From: Sulfitobacter geojensis
GTDB taxonomy: Bacteria; Pseudomonadota; Alphaproteobacteria; Rhodobacterales; Rhodobacteraceae
Direction: 5' to 3'
Assembly (NCBI RefSeq): GCF_000622325.1
Contig: NZ_JASE01000005.1
Location: forward strand, 1,736,001-1,800,000
DNA: 64,000 nt
The position numbers and the translations under genes are program-made. Below, piece after piece: positions 17,372-26,177 of the stretch (within the stretch, counting starts at the first letter, position 1; each line of letters begins with the position of its first letter). Below the pieces are notes generated by a model that saw only the letters and a list, made by a program, of their open reading frames with translations, was not told the DNA's origin and ran no database searches.

Positions 17372-18268
17372 ATGGCCAATTATGCAAATCTGCCGGCACC
17401 CACACCGGAAGGCGGTTTGAACCGCTACATGCAGGAGATTCGTAAATTCCCGCTGCTTGAGCCGGAAGAAGAATACATGCTGGCCAAGGCCTGGGTGGAG
17501 AAAGAAGATACCGAAGCCGCGCACCGGATGGTGACCTCGCACCTGCGGTTGGCCGCGAAGATTGCGATGGGGTATCGTGGCTACGGCCTGCCGCAGGCGG
17601 AAGTGATTTCGGAGGCAAATGTCGGTCTGATGCAGGCGGTGAAACGCTTTGACCCCGAAAAAGGGTTCCGTCTGGCCACCTATGCGATGTGGTGGATCAG
17701 GGCGTCGATTCAGGAATACATCCTGCGCTCGTGGTCCTTGGTCAAGCTCGGTACGACCTCCGGTCAGAAGAAATTGTTCTTTAACCTGCGAAAGGCAAAG
17801 AACAAGATCGGTGCGTTGGAAGAGGGCGATCTGCGCCCGGAAAACGTTGCAACCATTGCGACCCAACTGGGCGTGACCGAGGCCGAGGTGATCTCAATGA
17901 ACCGGCGTATGTCGGGCGGCGATGCTTCGCTGAATGCGCAGGTCGGTTCCGAAGGTGAGGGCACCATGCAATGGCAGGACTGGCTGGAGGACGATAATGC
18001 CGACCAAGCCGGTGATTATGCCGAGCGGGACGAGCTGGAAACGCGCCGCGAGATGTTGGCGGAGGCGATGGATGTGCTGAACGAACGTGAGCGCGATATC
18101 CTGTCCCAGCGCCGGTTGAGTGACCAGACGATAACGTTGGAAGACCTGAGCAGCAAATATGACGTGAGCCGTGAACGGATCCGCCAGATTGAGGTGCGGG
18201 CCTTTGAAAAGCTGCAAAAGCGGATGCGCGAACTGGCAAAGGAAAAGGGTATGCTTGCATCGGCTTAG
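17372..18268 (+). CDS. rpoH: RNA polymerase sigma-32 factor RpoH
   Basis: A 298-residue heat-shock sigma factor. The region C signature QKKLFFNLRK (about residues 132-141) identifies it as RpoH rather than RpoD. Region 2 (L-A-T-Y-A-M-W-W-I-R-A-S-I-Q-E-Y-I-L-R-S-W) and region 4 ([20 protein letters not shown]) are complete. AGGGACCAG precedes the ATG. Rhodobacterales often carry two RpoH paralogues, RpoHI and RpoHII, and I cannot assign which this is with certainty. A strong terminator follows. Confidence 0.96.
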   Translation: MANYANLPAPTPEGGLNRYMQEIRKFPLLEPEEEYMLAKAWVEKEDTEAAHRMVTSHLRLAAKIAMGYRGYGLPQAEVISEANVGLMQAVKRFDPEKGFRLATYAMWWIRASIQEYILRSWSLVKLGTTSGQKKLFFNLRKAKNKIGALEEGDLRPENVATIATQLGVTEAEVISMNRRMSGGDASLNAQVGSEGEGTMQWQDWLEDDNADQAGDYAERDELETRREMLAEAMDVLNERERDILSQRRLSDQTITLEDLSSKYDVSRERIRQIEVRAFEKLQKRMRELAKEKGMLASA

Positions 18269-18303
18269 GCCGGGCCTGACCGCCCACTGACTTGACGAAA
18301 TCG

Positions 18304-18336
18304 AAACCCTACCCACATTGCGGGGTAGGGTTTTTT
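18304..18336 (+). terminator. Intrinsic terminator of rpoH
   Basis: A perfect 11-bp stem AAACCCTACCC / GGGTAGGGTTT with an 8-nt loop runs into a TTTTTT tract 36 nt after the rpoH stop. It ends just upstream of the next gene's ribosome-binding site. Confidence 0.92.
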
Positions 18337-18353
18337 CATGGAAAGGACAGGAT

Positions 18354-18623
18354 ATGGCTGGAGGATGGGCAAAGGACGGCGCGGTTTCAGAGCAGATCGA
18401 AGCCTCCATCAACGATGAACTGGCGCGATTGAAAGCGCGCAAAGCGCCGGTGGGCGAAAGCCTGACACATTGTGCCGAATGCGAGGAGCCGATCCCCGAA
18501 GCGCGGCGTGCGGCCTTGCCCGGCGTGAAGCTTTGTATTGATTGCGTGCGTGAACGGGACGCTGCATTTCAAACCCGTGGCGGCATCAACCGGCGGGGAT
18601 CAAAGGACAGTCAGTTAAAGTAG
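18354..18623 (+). CDS. DksA/TraR-type C4 zinc-finger protein
   Basis: An 89-residue protein with a C-x2-C ... C-x2-C zinc finger (HCAECEEPIPEARR and LCIDCVRERD), as in the DksA/TraR family. Short members of this family, similar to TraR and YbiI, bind RNA polymerase in the secondary channel and modulate initiation without the long coiled coil of DksA. The ATG at 18354 has AAAGGACAGG ahead of it. It lies directly after the rpoH terminator and is therefore probably transcribed from its own promoter or by read-through. Confidence 0.88.
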   Translation: MAGGWAKDGAVSEQIEASINDELARLKARKAPVGESLTHCAECEEPIPEARRAALPGVKLCIDCVRERDAAFQTRGGINRRGSKDSQLK

Positions 18624-18716
18624 CGCAGAACGACGATTTATGCTAAGGTAGGGGATATTCCCTCTAGGCTCCGGCGCATGTCTCTGAACCACAACGCTGC
18701 ATTTCAAGGCGGCCAG

Positions 18717-19745
18717 ATGCTGATCCGATTGCTCTATTCCACTTTTGTTTTCATCAGCTTGGCGACGATGTCCGTGGCGGGGCCGGCCTGCAAGGCGCAT
18801 CCGGGCTTTAGTGTTATTGATGCCTCTCACCCCCTTACCGACATCATGCCGCGCGACGGCAGACCTGCGATGGCAGCGATCCGCGATCTGGGTGTGGAAA
18901 CGATCATCCGTTATTACGACAATGTCGCGGAAACCCTGCCCTGCAAGACACTGGTGCCCGAAGAAACCCGCGCAATTTTGCAAGCGGGGTTCAGCGTGCT
19001 GGCGGTTTTTCAGCACAACAATGACAATCCGATGACATTTGTCACGCCGGGGCGCGGCACGTTGGACGCGCAACGTGCCATTGAACTGGCGCTGGCCAAC
19101 GGGCAACCCAGCGGTTCTGCGATTTACTTCGGGGTCGATGGGGTGGACGGGGCGATACAATCGGCGAATTATGAATTTGCCAAAAGTGGCGGTAACGAGA
19201 TTTCGCAAGCCCGCCAAGCGACGTTGCAATCCAGCATGGGGGCCGGATCGTTCCGCAAGCATCAGGCCTTCTATGATATCTATCGCGAAGAAGCGGTCAC
19301 GCTGTTCGGGGGCACGGCCGGCAAACACGGGCCGCGCGATATCCTGCCCTATATCGACACGTATTTCCGGGACATCCAGACGATATTCACCAATTTTGGC
19401 AACCAGACCGGCATCCGTTACGAGATTGGCGGCTATGGCGGCGGGCTGGTCTGTGAGCACCTGCTGTCATCGGGAATGGTGGAATATTGCTGGTTGTCGC
19501 AGTCCAAGGGGCTGGCGGGCTACGAAACCTTTGAGGCCTCGCAGAAATGGGTGATGCGGCAGGAGTTGACCACCGTCTGCAACGGGTGGAAATTCGGCAC
19601 CGGTGGGGATTTTCAGTTTGATTTCAATACCGTCAACCCGCGCACCCCTGATTTTGGTCAATGGAACACACAGGTGGATTATGCGGTGCCCTTCAGCCGT
19701 CCCCTGAAAAGGGACGGCGCAGGATGCTATGCGTGGCGCGATTAA
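18717..19745 (+). CDS. Secreted glycoside-hydrolase-like protein (DUF1906)
   Basis: A protein of about 342 residues with an N-terminal signal peptide (MLIRLLYSTFVFISLATMSVAG). The mature part fits the DUF1906 / Rv2525c-like glycoside-hydrolase fold. That assignment rests on F-S-V-I-D-A-S-H near the start, V-E-T-I-I-R-Y-Y-D-N, F-S-V-L-A-V-F-Q-H-N-N-D, and I-Y-F-G-V-D-G-V-D with two acidic residues at the barrel end. Substrate is unknown; peptidoglycan is a common guess. An upstream ATG at 18678 is possible, but the start at 18717 gives a cleaner signal peptide. The stop codon overlaps the convergent pepF stop in the palindrome TTAA. Confidence 0.8.
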   Translation: MLIRLLYSTFVFISLATMSVAGPACKAHPGFSVIDASHPLTDIMPRDGRPAMAAIRDLGVETIIRYYDNVAETLPCKTLVPEETRAILQAGFSVLAVFQHNNDNPMTFVTPGRGTLDAQRAIELALANGQPSGSAIYFGVDGVDGAIQSANYEFAKSGGNEISQARQATLQSSMGAGSFRKHQAFYDIYREEAVTLFGGTAGKHGPRDILPYIDTYFRDIQTIFTNFGNQTGIRYEIGGYGGGLVCEHLLSSGMVEYCWLSQSKGLAGYETFEASQKWVMRQELTTVCNGWKFGTGGDFQFDFNTVNPRTPDFGQWNTQVDYAVPFSRPLKRDGAGCYAWRD

Positions 19746-21562
19746 TCTTCCATCGCTTCTAATTCGTCGATGAAGCCTGAAATCATCGACAGGCCCTTGT
19801 CCCAGAACGCCGGATCGCTGGCGTCCAGACCGAAGGGGGCCAGTAACTCTTTGTGGTGCTTAGATCCACCGGCCTTGAGCATGTCGAAGTATTTCTCTTC
19901 AAAGCCTTCCTCACCCTCTGCGTAGACCGCGTAAAGCGCGTTCACGAGACCATCACCAAAGGCATAGGCATAGACATAGAAAGGCGAATGAACGAAATGC
20001 GGAATGTAGGCCCAGAAGTGCTGGTAGCCGTCCATGAATTCAAAGGCTGGTCCAAGCGATTCACCCTGCACGGACATCCAAAGCGCGTCGATGTCATAAG
20101 GGGTAAGCTCGCCCCCCCGCCGCGCGGCATGCAGTTTGCATTCAAAGTCGTAAAAGGCGATTTGCCGGACAACGGTGTTGATCATGTCCTCTACCTTGCC
20201 CGCGAGCAGCACCTTGCGTTCGGCTTGCGTCTTGGCCCCGTCCAGCATTTTGCGGAAGGTCAGCATCTCGCCGAACACACTTGCCGTTTCGGCCAAAGTC
20301 AGCGGGGTTGAAGACAGCATCTCACCCTGACCGGCGGCCAGCACCTGATGCACGCCGTGGCCCAACTCATGCGCCAAGGTCATGACATCACGGGGTTTTC
20401 CCAGATAGTTCAGCATCACATAGGGGTGTACATCTGTGACGGTGGGATGCGCAAATGCACCCGGTGCCTTGCCCGGTTTCACCGCCGCATCGATCCAACC
20501 CTTGGTAAAGAAGGGGGCAGCCAATTCGCCCATGCGCGGGTCAAAAGCGGTATAGGCGTCCATCACGGTTTTCTCGGCGGCGGCCCAATCAACGACAGTG
20601 GGGTCTTCCATCGGCAGGGGCGCATTGCGGTCCCAGACCTGCATTTTATCCAAGCCCAACCATTTGCGTTTCAACTCGTAATAGCGGTGGCTCAGCTTGG
20701 GGTAGGCGGCGACAACCGCATTGCGCAGCGCGTCGACCACTTCGGGTTCCACTTGATTGCTGAGGTGACGACCCGTCTGCGCCGTTTCCATCCCGCGCCA
20801 ACGGTCGATGATCTCTTTTTCCTTGGCCTGCGTATTGTGCACACGGGCAAAGGTTTTGATATTGCTCCCCAAAACATCTGCCAATTCACGCGCACCGGCC
20901 TCGCGTTTTTCGCGGATCGGATCGGTCAGCAGGTTCAACGTGCCCTCGATCCCAAGCTGTTCGCCGTCCACTTCGAATTCCAGACCGGCGATGGTTTCAT
21001 CGAACATCCGCTCCCATGCATCACCAACGACGCCCAGATCGTGCATGAATTTTTCAAGCTCGTCTGACAGCTGGTAAGGCTTCATCGCGCGGATACGGTC
21101 GAAAATAGGCTTGTAGCGCGCCAGATCGGCGTTTTGGGCCAGCAGTTTGCCCATGTGATCATCAGGCAGTTTGTTCAATTCAAGCGTGAAAAAGACCAAG
21201 GGCGTGGTGAAATTGGTGATTTTTTCCTGCATGTCGGACATGAATTTCGCCCGACCCGCGTCCGTGGTCAGTTGATAATAACGCAAACCGGCAAAGGACA
21301 TGATGCGACCGGCGATCTGGTTGATCTTTTCATTGCGCAGCACGCAGTCCAGCAAGCCCGCGGCGTCCAGCCCTTCAAGGTTCCCCTCGTAATCTGTTGC
21401 GAAACTGGCGCAGGCTTGCTCCAGCCAGTCGAGATCGCGTTTCAATTCCGGCGCATCTTCGCCGGTATAGAGATCATTCAGATCCCATTCGGGCAGGTCG
21501 CCCAGATTTTTGTCGCCATGACCGGCATTTACATCGCGAAGCGGGAAGGGGAGTTGGAACAT
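19742..21562 (-). CDS. pepF: M3 family oligoendopeptidase F
   Basis: A 606-residue cytoplasmic zinc metallopeptidase that trims peptides. The HExxH zinc motif is at about residues 398-402 (TLAHELGHGVHQ), with the third ligand Glu in the downstream T-L-A-E-T-A-S-V-F-G-E segment, as in family M3B. I placed the start at the ATG 21562 because GAGG lies 6 nt upstream of it. Two upstream in-frame ATGs (21574, 21601) are less well placed. Known PepF proteins hydrolyse 7- to 17-residue peptides. Confidence 0.95.
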   Translation of the reverse strand: MFQLPFPLRDVNAGHGDKNLGDLPEWDLNDLYTGEDAPELKRDLDWLEQACASFATDYEGNLEGLDAAGLLDCVLRNEKINQIAGRIMSFAGLRYYQLTTDAGRAKFMSDMQEKITNFTTPLVFFTLELNKLPDDHMGKLLAQNADLARYKPIFDRIRAMKPYQLSDELEKFMHDLGVVGDAWERMFDETIAGLEFEVDGEQLGIEGTLNLLTDPIREKREAGARELADVLGSNIKTFARVHNTQAKEKEIIDRWRGMETAQTGRHLSNQVEPEVVDALRNAVVAAYPKLSHRYYELKRKWLGLDKMQVWDRNAPLPMEDPTVVDWAAAEKTVMDAYTAFDPRMGELAAPFFTKGWIDAAVKPGKAPGAFAHPTVTDVHPYVMLNYLGKPRDVMTLAHELGHGVHQVLAAGQGEMLSSTPLTLAETASVFGEMLTFRKMLDGAKTQAERKVLLAGKVEDMINTVVRQIAFYDFECKLHAARRGGELTPYDIDALWMSVQGESLGPAFEFMDGYQHFWAYIPHFVHSPFYVYAYAFGDGLVNALYAVYAEGEEGFEEKYFDMLKAGGSKHHKELLAPFGLDASDPAFWDKGLSMISGFIDELEAMED

Positions 21563-21622
21563 CGGATACCTCATCTGTTTCAACCTACCTAAGCGCGCCA
21601 AGGCAGGGGGACAAGCGCTGCG

Positions 21623-23221
21623 TCAGCCATAAATGCGCAGCATTTCGTTCAGATCGTCCAGCGTGTTCGCCTCGGCCAGCGGCTTGTCCTTGCGCCAGCG
21701 TTTCATGCGCGGAAAGCGCAGGGCGACGCCGGATTTGTGGCGGGTGCTGGGCTGAATGCCCTCAAAGGCAATTTCGAACACATGATGCGGCGTGACCTGC
21801 CGCACGGGGCCAAATTTTTGCAACGTATTCTTGCGCACCCAAGCGGTGATCTGGCGAAATTCGGCGTCCGTCAGACCCGAATACGCCTTGGTAAAAGGGA
21901 CAAGATCGTCACCGTTGCGCACCGCAAAGGTGAAATCGGTGAACAGGTTTGCCCGCCGTCCAGAACCCGACTGCGCATAAATCATCACGGCATCAATCGT
22001 CAGCGGGTCGAGTTTCCACTTCCACCAATCGCCCTTTTTGCGACCGGCAAGATATGGGCTGTCGGCGCGCTTCAGCATCAATCCTTCGGCATGCGCCGCG
22101 CGCGCATTACTGCGGTAATCGGCCAGCGTGTCCCAATCAGTGAACTTTAGCTGGGGCGACAGTTTTACCGGCGCATCGGGGGGCATGTCGGCACATGCGG
22201 TTTCCAGCAGCGCACGGCGCTCTGCAAATGGCAGGTGGCGGATATCGTTGCCTTGCCACTCCAGCAGGTCATAGGCGTGCAGCACCACAGGTGCATCCGT
22301 CAGCAGCTTTTTCGGCACCGTCTTGCGTCCGATGCGTGGTTGTAGGGTGTTGAAGGATGATGGTTTATCCGCGCCCCCGAGCCAGACCAATAGTTCACCG
22401 TCCAACACCGTACCGGCGGGCAGGTGGTCGATGGCACGGGCCAGTTCGGGAAAGCGGTCCGTCATCAGCTCTTCGCCGCGCGACCAGACGAAATAGGCAC
22501 CGTCGCGCAAGATCAGCTGGCCGCGAATCCCGTCCCATTTCCATTCCGCCCGCCAGTCGTCAGGGCTACCCAAGTCGTCGGGCTCCTGCTCCAGACCATA
22601 GGCCAAATAAAAGGGATAGGGGCGTGACGCATCGGCGCTGGCGTCTTCCGCCTCGATCAGGCTGCGCCATGTATCGGTATCGGGATGCCAGTTTCCCATC
22701 AGGCGATGGGCCAGCTCAGCCTCCGGTTTGCCAGTGGCTTTGGCCAAGGCGCGGGTCATCAGTTTCTGGCTGACGCCCATGCGAAACCCGCCGGTGATCA
22801 GCTTGTTAAAGACAAACCTTTCCGTGCCGCCCAACCGTTGCCACGCATTGAGAACGAAAGCCTTCCGTTCAGGTTCATCAACATTAGAAAGATCACGTAA
22901 CGCATTGATCCAATGGGAAAGCGGGCGATTGTCGCTGGAATGCACTGCCGGCAGGATCAAGGAAATGGTTTCGGCCAGATCCCCGACAATCGCATAGCTT
23001 TCTTCAACCAGCCAAAGCGGCAGATCTGCGACTTCGGCGGCCCATTCCCGCAAACGGGTGGTCGTCACCGCGCGTTTCGGGCGACGCCCCGAAAAAAGCG
23101 CGACAGTCCACAGCCTGTCGAGGTCATCGGCTTGGGCGAAATAGTCAGCGAGGGCCGCAACCTTGACCGTGGTTTTGGTGCTTTGGTCGATGGCATTAAA
23201 CAAGGTGGCGAACCGCTTCAT
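21623..23221 (-). CDS. ATP-dependent DNA ligase
   Basis: A 532-residue ligase of the bacterial ATP-dependent type. The N-terminal DNA-binding domain is followed by the nucleotidyltransferase core with motif I E-W-K-W-D-G-I-R (nucleophile Lys228), motif III around T-V-L-D-G-E-L-L-V-W, and motif V D-W-W-K-W-K. A C-terminal OB fold follows. It overlaps its upstream neighbour, a beta-CASP exonuclease, by ATGA. In many bacteria this pair is part of a four-gene repair set with a DExH helicase and a phosphoesterase. Only the ligase and exonuclease are present here. The main replicative ligase would be the NAD-dependent LigA elsewhere. Confidence 0.95.
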   Translation of the reverse strand: MKRFATLFNAIDQSTKTTVKVAALADYFAQADDLDRLWTVALFSGRRPKRAVTTTRLREWAAEVADLPLWLVEESYAIVGDLAETISLILPAVHSSDNRPLSHWINALRDLSNVDEPERKAFVLNAWQRLGGTERFVFNKLITGGFRMGVSQKLMTRALAKATGKPEAELAHRLMGNWHPDTDTWRSLIEAEDASADASRPYPFYLAYGLEQEPDDLGSPDDWRAEWKWDGIRGQLILRDGAYFVWSRGEELMTDRFPELARAIDHLPAGTVLDGELLVWLGGADKPSSFNTLQPRIGRKTVPKKLLTDAPVVLHAYDLLEWQGNDIRHLPFAERRALLETACADMPPDAPVKLSPQLKFTDWDTLADYRSNARAAHAEGLMLKRADSPYLAGRKKGDWWKWKLDPLTIDAVMIYAQSGSGRRANLFTDFTFAVRNGDDLVPFTKAYSGLTDAEFRQITAWVRKNTLQKFGPVRQVTPHHVFEIAFEGIQPSTRHKSGVALRFPRMKRWRKDKPLAEANTLDDLNEMLRIYG

Positions 23222-24231
23222 GCCTCCTCCTTCGCGTCAAGACTTTCGCCCTCGAAACGGGTCGGAACCACCTGGGAACGCCATCCATTTTCATTAAGGT
23301 ATTGGTTGAAGATATCCGTGTAACCATGTGTTACATATATATTTTCGGCTTCTGTCAATTTGATGGCATCTAACAGTCCGTTCCAGCCCGCGTGATCCGA
23401 TATGATAAACCCACGATCACCTGCACGCCGCCTTCTGATGCCCCGCACGGCCATCCAGCCGGAGGCGAAACCGGTTTCCTGTGGGCCGAACTTGCGCGAC
23501 CATGCACTGCCCATCGCGGCGGGCGGGCAGATCACAATGGCCCCCTTGTGATCTTTGGGGTTCAGATCGGCGTTGGCGAGGGTCGTGTCGGGCAGAACAT
23601 ATCCCTGATCGCGCAGGACCTTGTTCGTATTCTCGACAGCAGTATGGGTCAGGATCGGGCCAATATCCGGGTCCAGCATCGACAGCAACCGTTGTGCCTT
23701 GCCCAAGGAATAAGCCCCTAGAAACGCAGTCTTTCCAGCTGCAGCGCAAGCGGCCCACCAGGTGTTGATCTCTGCTGCGACGACGCTTTGCTCGGCCCAG
23801 CGAAATATCGGCAGGCCAAAGGTGCTTTCGGTGATGAAGTGATGGCATTTTACCGGCTCGAACGGTTCGGAAAGCCCGTCATCGGTGGTTTTATAATCCC
23901 CCGAAGCCACCCAAACCTCGCCGTCGACCTCTACCTTGATTTGGGCAGAACCCGGTACATGGCCTGCAGGATGGAACGAAACGTCGGCATCCCCGATGCG
24001 AAGCACCTGTCCATATGCGATCGAACTGGCCGAGATATCCCCAAGCCGGTGGCGAATGATTGGCAATGTGCCATCAGTGGCCAAATATGTCCCCATGCCG
24101 GATCGCGCGTGATCGGCATGGGCGTGGGTGATCAGGGCACGCGCGACCGGCCGCCACGGATCGATATAGAAATCGCCCGCGGCGCAATAGATGCCTTTGT
24201 CTGTGAAGGTAAGGATTGGTGCGCGTGTCAT
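23218..24231 (-). CDS. Ligase-associated DNA exonuclease (metallo-beta-lactamase/beta-CASP)
   Basis: A 337-residue nuclease with a metallo-beta-lactamase core. The metal-binding motif T-H-A-H-A-D-H-A is at residues 35-42, with further ligands in P-A-G-H-V-P-G-S-A and S-G-D-Y-K. Family members are SNM1/CPSF-related and work with the adjacent ATP-dependent ligase, probably on damaged ends. The start overlaps nothing upstream. The stop overlaps the ligase start by 4 bp, implying coupled translation. Confidence 0.94.
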   Translation of the reverse strand: MTRAPILTFTDKGIYCAAGDFYIDPWRPVARALITHAHADHARSGMGTYLATDGTLPIIRHRLGDISASSIAYGQVLRIGDADVSFHPAGHVPGSAQIKVEVDGEVWVASGDYKTTDDGLSEPFEPVKCHHFITESTFGLPIFRWAEQSVVAAEINTWWAACAAAGKTAFLGAYSLGKAQRLLSMLDPDIGPILTHTAVENTNKVLRDQGYVLPDTTLANADLNPKDHKGAIVICPPAAMGSAWSRKFGPQETGFASGWMAVRGIRRRRAGDRGFIISDHAGWNGLLDAIKLTEAENIYVTHGYTDIFNQYLNENGWRSQVVPTRFEGESLDAKEEA

Positions 24232-24295
24232 GTCCCTAAGCTAGCGCAAGTGGCGGGTTTTCAAGACACTTAAATGCGCAAAGGGACGGGGTGCT

Positions 24296-25243
24296 TTAGG
24301 TAGTGACGGTGCCGAGAAACAGCTTTTCGATGCCGTCCATCGCCGCATTGCGGATCGCGGGCAATTCCATCAGGATTTCGTGTTCACCGCCCTCCACCAG
24401 TTCCAGACGGCCCCCGACCCATTGTTCCATCCGCTGATGAATGGGCGGCACATCGACGATGCGCTCATTGGTGCCAAGCCATGTAACGGCGGGTAGGTTC
24501 GGGGCGGCGCGTTCGGCCAGATGGCGGGTTTCGGCTAGCGCCTCGCGCAACCACACGTAGCTTGGACCGCCCAAAGCCAGCTCAGGGTGCGCGGCAAGCT
24601 GGTCGCGCATCATGTCGTACATTTCTGTATCGGTGGTCAGCAGGTTGTCGTCAAACGGTGCGCTCAGCACATAGGGATCCATTGTCGTTCCCGGCGGCAT
24701 GAGGTGTCCCTTGCCAAAACGTGGCATCACATTTGCAAGGAATTGCGCAGCGCCGCGCAGATGCGGTTTCAGGTAGATGCCCCACATCGGACCGGTAAAG
24801 GCGGCGGCCTGGACGCTCATCCCTTCCATAACGGCGCGCAGGCCTATGCAGCCGCCCATCGAATGGGCCAGCAGGAAATAAGGACGTGGTAGCGCAAGGG
24901 CCCGTGCCGCGCGCATCAGGGTCGCGACGTCTTTCTGGTAGTCGGGAAAGCTGTCGACGTGACCGACAAGCGGATCATCAAGCAACCTGTCCGCCAGACC
25001 CTGGCCGCGCCAGTCGATGCACATGCTTGCCAATCCGCGTGCGGCGAGGTCGCGGGCGGTTTGGCCATATTTTTCAATGTATTCAGTACGCCCCGGAAAC
25101 ATCAGCACCGTGCCTTTTGCACCGGTAAGCGGCCAGTGGGCGACCCTGATCCGTTTGCCGTCAGACGTGACAGCCCAATGCGCAACCCCGCCCTCGGGGC
25201 CGGGATACACATCGGTGAACAGGGGCGCCGGCGTAAGGTCCAT
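24296..25243 (-). CDS. Alpha/beta hydrolase, lysophospholipase-like
   Basis: A 315-residue serine hydrolase of the PldB/monoacylglycerol-lipase type. The nucleophile elbow is A-H-S-M-G-G-C (near residue 127), the oxyanion region is M-F-P-G-R-T-E-Y-I-E-K-Y, and the terminal His lies in V-E-G-G-E-H-E-I-L-M-E. It has no signal peptide. Its ATG overlaps the stop of the SCP2 gene by one base (TGATG), so both are expected in one lipid-related transcript. Confidence 0.9.
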   Translation of the reverse strand: MDLTPAPLFTDVYPGPEGGVAHWAVTSDGKRIRVAHWPLTGAKGTVLMFPGRTEYIEKYGQTARDLAARGLASMCIDWRGQGLADRLLDDPLVGHVDSFPDYQKDVATLMRAARALALPRPYFLLAHSMGGCIGLRAVMEGMSVQAAAFTGPMWGIYLKPHLRGAAQFLANVMPRFGKGHLMPPGTTMDPYVLSAPFDDNLLTTDTEMYDMMRDQLAAHPELALGGPSYVWLREALAETRHLAERAAPNLPAVTWLGTNERIVDVPPIHQRMEQWVGGRLELVEGGEHEILMELPAIRNAAMDGIEKLFLGTVTT

Positions 25244-25533
25244 CAGCCGAGGACAGACGCCAATTTCATGGCCATACCCATGTCGCCGTCAACCTTCAGC
25301 TTGCCGGTCATAAAGGCCGACGTCGGGTTGGTTTCACCGGCGAGGATTTCCTTGAATGTGTCGGCATCCGCGCTCAGCGTCACATCGGCATCTTCGTCCG
25401 CCGCACGCGCGCCGGTACCGTCGATCATCACGGCGCCTTCGCCCTCGATGTCGAACTTTGCAGTGCCGTCAAAATCGGCACCTTCCAGTTTTCCGTTCAG
25501 TACTGTGACCGCTTCGTTAACAATATCGCTCAT
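25243..25533 (-). CDS. SCP2 sterol-binding domain protein
   Basis: A 96-residue stand-alone SCP2 domain (M-S-D-I-V-N-E-A-V-T-V-L ... T-A-K-F-D-I-E-G-E-G-A-V ... A-F-M-T-G-K-L-K-V-D-G-D). Such small proteins bind hydrophobic ligands such as fatty acyl chains. The gene runs directly into the hydrolase gene. The upstream gap carries no clear terminator, and the divergent TPR gene begins about 75 bp away. Confidence 0.93.
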   Translation of the reverse strand: MSDIVNEAVTVLNGKLEGADFDGTAKFDIEGEGAVMIDGTGARAADEDADVTLSADADTFKEILAGETNPTSAFMTGKLKVDGDMGMAMKLASVLG

Positions 25534-25608
25534 CGTTAGCCCTTTTTGGCAAAATGGTGCCGGTCACGTCTGGATTTGTGGCGGCAGCCTGTTACATTCA
25601 CTGTTGTT

Positions 25609-26166
25609 ATGCGCAACTTACCCGTCAACCTCAAACGTCACCTTGCGGCACTCCCTGCCTTTGTGTTGCTGTACAGCACAGGTTTTGCGGAGCCTGTGGC
25701 ACCGGAACTCTTGGATAGGTTGAAATCTGCCACCGAGACGGAAGCCCCGCGTGTAGCCAAGGAAATCGAACTGGAATGGTCGAAATCCGGTTCCGCCGCG
25801 ATGGATTTGTTGTTGCGGCGCGGCAGGGAAGCCTTGTCAGAAGGTGAATATTCCTTGGCGATCGAGCATCTGACCGCGCTGACCGATCATGCACCAGAAT
25901 TTGCAGAAGGGTTTCACGCCCGTGCGGAAGCCTATTTTCGTGCCAACCTTTACGGTCCAGCGCTGGACGATCTGGAAACTACGCTGGCTTTGAATCCCGT
26001 GCATTATGAGGCGATGTTCGGTCTGGCGGTGATGTTGCAAGAATTTGGCGATCTGCGCAAAGCGGCGCAGTTATATCGTCAGGTTCTGGCGATATACCCT
26101 AGCCACAAGAATTCTATCGAGGCATTAAGCCGGTTGAAACGTGACGGCATTGGCCGCGAACTCTGA
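25609..26166 (+). CDS. Secreted TPR-repeat protein
   Basis: A 185-residue protein with an N-terminal signal peptide (MRNLPVNLKRHLAALPAFVLLYSTGFAE) and three tetratricopeptide-like repeats (about residues 70-175, such as F-A-E-G-F-H-A-R-A-E-A-Y-F and P-V-H-Y-E-A-M-F-G-L-A-V-M). The start at 25609 is chosen for the signal peptide. It probably acts as a periplasmic scaffold with an unknown partner. It sits 11 nt before the helicase gene, although the two products are unlikely to meet in the same compartment. Confidence 0.83.
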   Translation: MRNLPVNLKRHLAALPAFVLLYSTGFAEPVAPELLDRLKSATETEAPRVAKEIELEWSKSGSAAMDLLLRRGREALSEGEYSLAIEHLTALTDHAPEFAEGFHARAEAYFRANLYGPALDDLETTLALNPVHYEAMFGLAVMLQEFGDLRKAAQLYRQVLAIYPSHKNSIEALSRLKRDGIGREL

Positions 26167-26177
26167 TCGGATAAGCA

